Shown: positions 58,847 to 64,000 of the stretch, in pieces | How the letters are laid out: the number at the start of each line of letters is the position of its first letter | How positions within the stretch are numbered: the stretch's first letter is position 1 | Source: Chlorops oryzae | Taxonomy: Eukaryota > Arthropoda > Insecta > Diptera > Chloropidae | Direction of reading: 5' to 3' | Length of the DNA stretch: 64,000 bases | Assembly (NCBI GenBank): GCA_020466095.1 | Contig: CM035808.1 | Span: 16,407,853 to 16,471,852, forward strand | Program-made: the position numbers and the translations under genes | Notes under the pieces: model-generated | What the model was told of the DNA's origin: nothing | The model's database searches: none | Seen by the model: only the letters and a program-made list of their open reading frames with translations

Positions 58847-59607
58847 TTTTATATTTCTTTGTTGTATCCCAAGCTGCAATATGTGTGTCAGAAAAATCTA
58901 TACTGCACTACCGAATTCTCGAAAATAAGTAACCAAGTAAGCCGTCGACCCAATCGTTACAATAAACAGTTGCTTAAAGGCATGACGTCACAGCAGTTCC
59001 GAGTGCGTAAATTTAACTTAGCTAATGGCACTGTTACAATATTCCGAGAGTAATGCGTGCGTGCGAGAGAGGAGAGTAAGGTAACCTCAAAATATTTGTT
59101 GTTCCAATTCTACTAATACGCAACATTTGTTTCTACGTCTGCCAAAAGGAAATTTCATTTGAGTGTTTTCTGTAGTTATACAATACGTCAAACAGTCATC
59201 GATAATGTATCGAGTAACGAATTTCATAACAAAAAGAAATCACTAAAATCCATGTCAGCTGTTCTTTGGTGGTATAAAATTCTATTATCGGTCATGTAAA
59301 ATAGTATAGTACCCTACGGTTGTCATATTTACAAAGATGATGGTGATAAGACAATTTCTACATAAAATCATCGTACAAGGTTTATATATTTGTTGAAATA
59401 GTAATCATTGTGCTGCAGGGAACAATATATTAGTTGACGCCAACACAAGAATTCAAATGGTAGGGTGCAACATAATGCCATACTGTTTTCAAAGATTGAC
59501 AATATTCATTGATTCAATCGTAAAGAAGCTCGTAAACAAATGAATCTACTAGAATTATAACCACAGTACTGAAGAACTGGATTTCGATGGTTAAGTAAAA
59601 GTAGAAA
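58847..59607. promoter_or_regulatory. Divergent interval between RBM18 and nmdyn-D6
   Basis: 760 bp between opposed start codons. It must contain both promoters. A 64-codon plus frame (58859-59053) lies here; it is downstream of the BTB fragment on the same strand, but I find no domain in it. No TATA box can be assigned. Confidence 0.45.
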
Positions 59608-60104
59608 ATGGAGATAACATTGGCGATTATTAAGCCCCACATCGTCAGAAACACTCCAGCTTTCAACCGTCTAAATGACATAATACGAGAAAATTTTAAA
59701 ATTGTCAATTGCAAGGAAATCCATATCACGCGAGAGCTCTGCGAAAAGTTTTATGAAGAGCACCGAGGCAAGTTCTTCTATAGTCGTTTAACGACTTTTA
59801 TGAACAGGTGGAATGACTCTTTTGATATAATATCTAAGAAATTTCAAGGATCTTTGATTTTAGCGGTCCATCATTTGCTTTAATACTCGAGGCCGATAAC
59901 TGTATTTCGAAGTGGCGCGAGATGTTGGGTCCAACTAAAGTTTATAGGGCTGTTCACTCGCATCCACTTAGTTTGCGTGGTCTTTATGGCTTATCTGATA
60001 CGAGAAATGCTTGTCATGGATCGGATAGTGAGCAATCTGCTCTGAGAGAGATCTCAATTCTCTTTCCGGAGCTCATTATACACAAATGGGGGGTCGGCAG
60101 GTAA
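59608..60104 (+). CDS. nmdyn-D6: Nucleoside diphosphate kinase 6 (NME6 family), two exons
   Basis: Exons are 59608-59807 and 59864-60104, joined to 146 codons plus TAA; a poly(A) signal is at 60305-60310. The protein starts MEITLAIIKPH, with the nucleotide-binding KP motif. It continues EHRGKFFYSRL, then across the intron into MNSGPSFALILE, and has SLRGLYG and the active-site NACHGSDS around the phosphorylated His. It ends soon after FPELIIHKWG. The group VI insertion pattern and the SD.RNA.HGSDS text match NME6. The enzyme would transfer phosphate from NTP to NDP, but NME6 proteins have weak or conditional activity and are reported in mitochondria. The 56-nt intron has a weak donor (AG then GTGGAA). 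Reading through it gives a stop 25 codons later, which is why single frames appear truncated. Confidence 0.93.
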
Positions 60105-62375
60105 CAAGAATATCTTCTAAGCAAATAAGCCATAAATTGTCCAAAGATGAAGTAAGAAACTTTAAGAATTTAAATCCTGTGCTCTTTATGAATAGCTTTA
60201 ATATATTTAAAACAAATGGCATAGCCAATTAGTATTAGATAGTTAGATCTATCAATTCTTAAGAAAAAAGTTTGAAATTTTTGGAAATAAGGAGTATTTT
60301 AATCAATAAAAATTTATATAATACTGAACCCAATATCACGATTATGGCTAAGTTTTAGTCTACGATGAAATCGTTATATATATTAATATATATATATATA
60401 TATATAATAGGACGATCCGGTGAGTTGTAAGTTGACTGCTGACTCTTGTGATATTATAAGTAAAGTCTATTACTTTATTTTAAATCATATCTTTATTATT
60501 TTATAGGATTGATTCTCATCTTATATATTCTATACTCTGTCTTTCAAATCCGTTTATATTATCTATAGCTTTTATTGTATGTTGGTAATTGATTAAAAAG
60601 GTCAGTCCTCTATACAGTATTGAATTTCGTGCTGCCGTAGATCTATGAAGAGCTAATCTGAAATCGTTTACATTTCTTAGAGCATATCTCTCCTAAGTAC
60701 TAATTATATACTTTCCATCATGTATAGGGTATAGCCGCCTGTAGTCCCCTACCAAAAGCTTAAAAAAGTAGAAACTGATTCTTTGGTTCCAATTGCCCAG
60801 TGTCCTTGAAATAACCTTGAAAAATCATTTTTAGTAAGCCTTTTTTCAAGATTTTATACAGGGTGTCCCGTCAGGTAGTACATTCCTTTACAGGGGTGGT
60901 AGGGGAGTCCAAGATGAACAAAAAATCGTATGTGAGGTGGGGGTCCCAAATGCACCCCTGAGGAGTTATAGGGCCTTAAAGTTTTCTGGCACTAAGTCCA
61001 GAAAAACAATTCTCCCACGCTAGTGGCTTACTGTAGAAAAAAAATTGTAATGCGGTTTGAAAGCCAATTGTACAGGCTTTCGGGCAAAATTGAATTGATG
61101 GTCAAAACTGCAGTTATTGTGTGAAAAATAAACGCTCAAAGTCAAAAATTCTGAAAAAATTTTCAATTATTTTACTTTGGGAGCCATTTTGGTATGGAAA
61201 AGGTCCAATTAAGACATGCTTTTTTAATTTTTTTTTAAATCTTCGATCAATTTACTTCAAATCTGTGGTACATTTGTTATACCTTATTAGCGGTTTAACC
61301 TCAGGAAAAATAGGATTTAAAAACGAACTTGAACTTGATATTTACAAGAACCTAAGTGCACATAGATGATGTTTCACCTCTACCGAAGTGCGTTTGACTT
61401 CCAGAAAAAGCAAGAACAAAACCCAACCTCTGCAGTTTTCCAAACTTTATTTTAAATCTTCCCATAACATACCATATTAAAATATCTGAATAAAATATAA
61501 TCTTTATAAGAACATTAAAATGTGCTTAACTTAAAATACTACAAATAGGATAGTTCGGAGGTCAAAATACCAAATTCTTGAGAATTATTTTGTTGACTTG
61601 ATCTGAAGATGAAAGAAAAAAAAATGATTGATTTCAAAAACTCATGAATTTTGTAAATGTTGCTATTATGAAATTAGTATTTTGTCTTTTTCTTTTTAAC
61701 TTATATAAGAACCTAAATCCGAATTTCCATATGTATTAAAAATATTTGAATTCTTTTTGAAAATTTTGTTTAGCTTTTGTCGCAGTCCTACAAATTTCTT
61801 ATGATTCTTTAGGAATACCTTCAATATCGATTATTGCTATGCGTAGACAGTTCAGACTTCGTGCGTTGCTTAACAGTTTAAAACCGAATGAAGCACAATA
61901 ATATATACAACAAATTAGAAAAAAATTAGAAGAAAAAAAAAAACTAATCAAGAAAAAACATAATTCAACCATTTTCAGTTAGAGTTATCGTTTAAACAGT
62001 TGAAGTCTTTTTATGGCCACTGCAAAGTTGCTAAGTAACATTTTATGTTGGATCTTGGAACAACTACAACAACTTCTACTAAGCATTGATAACAATTGAA
62101 GCAGCATTACTTAAAGGCTATAAAATATTTGCTTCTTACCGTTTGGGGACCGTTTGTTTTTTTTTTTTTTTTTTTTTTTTGGTCTTAAAATATCTTGGGA
62201 TATATAATTAATGTATAGATTTATCCATAATGAATTCATGTAAATAAGTCATAGAGTAATTGAATGTTAGAACTCAGCTTTTCCTTTGAATATTTGTGTC
62301 GATAAATAGATACATATATATGTGTGTATATGTCATTTCCTCGAGCCCGTCGATTTTGCTGTACTTGAATATATC
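60105..62375. other. Intergenic, with repeat fragments
   Basis: Contains a TA repeat (60377-60408), an isolated CAGGGTGTCCCGTCAGG (60857) that resembles but does not equal the fold-back TIR and has no partner, A tracts near 61920-61945 and a T tract at 62157-62180. The 3' UTR of the SLC7 gene extends into the right part. Confidence 0.45.
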
Positions 62376-64000
62376 TTATTCAAACATTGCCATGGTAGAG
62401 GTGGGTACAACTTCCAGCAACAGCTGCAGGAAAAGTGTCACTTTGTCTGAAATAGAAAACAAATCGTAAACAACGATAAAAGCTAAAAAAAAAAAAATAA
62501 AATGCGATTTAGTTTACTCATGAAGCGCGGAGTCATATTGTATTTCACAAATGGCACATAGAAGATGAGACCCGCAAATATGAATAATGTCGCATATAAG
62601 TATTCGATGCGTGGTGTATCGATAATGGGCGCCACAACCAGATACATGGAAATCACAAGAACCACAACAGGAATGATTATTGGCACTTTATATGGCCTTG
62701 GATAGTTGGGTTTGGTGAAGCGCATTAAAATAAGCGCGAACATGGAACCACCATAAAAGATCCACGCAGTAAAACTGAAGAAATCAATCAAAGAATCAAT
62801 AGTGCCGTAGAGCACCATCGCTGAAGCAATCAGTGACTAAAATGAAAGGAAATTGTATACATATGTATATAGTTTTTGATTGACATTCATTGCGTCCCTC
62901 AGACTTACGTGGAAAATTAAACCAGGTGCCGGTGTTAGACGACGCACATGGACATACGATAATATATCCAACAAATGACCCTCACGACTTGCAGCAAAGC
63001 AGAGCCTGTAAGATAAAAAAATATCCTTCATTTTCTCATATAAATATCATATATAAATATGAATGAATTATACAAAAAAAAATAGGAAACACTTCACTCA
63101 GCTCAGAGCGAGTTCGATGATTTTTCATTACCTTCCCGCTGCAAAAAGGGTTCCATTAGCACTACCAAATGTCGATATAGTCACACTAAGTGGCATCAAC
63201 CATGCCATTGCGCCCAATATACGATTACCGAAAGTAACTGCAACAGCTTCGGATTCGATCATTTCGGTGGGTGACATTGCAGCCAGATATGATATATTGA
63301 TCAATGCATAGCATAGTGTTACCAATGGTATACCAATTACAATTGAGCGCGGTAGATTTTTGCTCGGATTTTTGATCTCTTCAGTTACATAATTTAAATT
63401 ATTCCATCCATCGTATGCCCAGAGACCTGTATAGAATGCTGTTGCAATCGCACCCATCGTTGGTGTGGGTCCAGTAAATGCATTGGATAAATGTTGTGTA
63501 TTACCTTGGAATAATTTCCAAGCACCGCCAGATATTACAACCAGTACGGCGACCAATTTTGCTGCTGTGAAAACATTTTGTACCGCCATACCCAAATTCA
63601 CGCTGTAGCAATTAACGAATAGAATCATCACTAAAATGTGATATCGGCCGGTGAGCGGGGGTGGCGGGGGAGAGGGAGAAAAAAGAATCCATTGCAGCTT
63701 CTACTAAATCGAATTTCATACAGTCGATCGAAAGTGTACTACTCACCAATCGCTAATAATGCAACCATCTTTACAACCGACAAGGGTGGATCACATTCTG
63801 ATACAAACGCTTCCACTGCATACTGTGCAAATGAAAGACATATTATAGCCATTTGTGATGGCTTTAGGACCAAAGTTGATACCCAAGAGAACAAAAATGC
63901 CGGAGCTGGTCCAAAGGCATCCATGAAATAAGCCCATTCAGCACCAGATGACGTATTCATCGTTCCCAATTCAGCATAGGCCAATGCACCTACAAGCCAA
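62376..64000 (-). CDS. SLC7 light-chain amino-acid exchanger, b0,+ type, 3' part
   Basis: Exons in the window are 63747-64000 (continuing past the edge), 63132-63630, 62909-63005, 62518-62836 and 62376-62446. All junctions are GT-AG and the frame joins to 412 codons plus TAA. The start and first helices are outside. The text runs GALAYAELGT, FSWVSTLVLKPSQMAIICL, GLWAYDGWNNLNYVTEE (the family signature), FGSANGTLFAAGR, YVHVRRLTPAPGLIFH, then RPYKVPIIIPV and VTLFLQLLLEVVP. These proteins have twelve helices, pair with a CD98-type heavy chain and exchange neutral or cationic amino acids at the plasma membrane. YV.VRRLTPAP is closest to b0,+AT (SLC7A9) and to the fly gene sobremesa (CG9413), though minidiscs and genderblind are relatives. 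I assign the family with high and the orthologue with moderate confidence. Confidence 0.92.

Noticed and set aside
60857..60890. CAGGGTGTCCC as a third fold-back end
   Set aside because: Second base differs, no inverted partner within several kb and no 8-bp duplication.

Overview
The window is nuclear DNA of a higher fly (Diptera, Brachycera). The evidence is the small spliced genes with short GT-AG introns, AATAAA poly(A) signals, high A+T content, and products that read as fly orthologues (a COX6C/cyclope-like protein, mRpS25, RBM18, nmdyn-D6, a b0,+ type SLC7 transporter). A tephritid-like fruit fly fits the large gene-poor, transposon-rich stretches, but species is inference.

Layout. 1-862 is the decayed 3' end of a Jockey-like LINE with a 98-bp tandem repeat in its 3' UTR and a poly(A) tail. 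1417-1792 (minus) is a two-exon COX6C-like gene. From about 1.8 to 53.3 kb I find no convincing protein-coding host exon. That 51 kb is intergenic or intronic DNA filled with transposon remnants: two large fold-back elements with 8-bp target duplications (11212-13424 and 47651-50191, the second nested in a hAT-type MITE), a set of TA-flanked TIR elements each carrying its own amplified short word (3157-3943, 26066-27769, 27800-28435, 29621-29674, 36699 onwards), several Harbinger-like and other MITEs, a tRNA-derived SINE, a LINE remnant (33420-33790), a pentanucleotide satellite (18542-18832), and a frame-broken intronless coding remnant of unknown origin (39132-40018, perhaps with 40435-40761).

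From 53.3 kb to the end is a compact gene cluster: a C2HC zinc-finger gene (minus, 53366-55122), mRpS25 (plus, 56434-57445), RBM18 (minus, 57636-58846), nmdyn-D6 (plus, 59608-60104) and the 3' part of an SLC7 amino-acid exchanger (minus, 62376-64000, continuing past the window). mRpS25 and RBM18 converge, with stops 190 bp apart. RBM18 and nmdyn-D6 diverge from a shared 760-bp interval, as do the zinc-finger gene and mRpS25 from 1.3 kb. Two of these housekeeping genes look damaged in this sequence: mRpS25 exon 1 has one extra nucleotide, and the RBM18 intron that hosts a foreign-looking BTB/BACK gene fragment lacks an AG acceptor.

The genes are not an operon or pathway. Two serve mitochondria (COX6C-like, mRpS25), and NME6/nmdyn-D6 family members are often reported as mitochondrial. 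The most unusual material is the amplified-word TIR elements, the nested fold-back, the quadruplicated 3' splice site in the BTB fragment, and the unidentified coding remnant near 39-40.8 kb.
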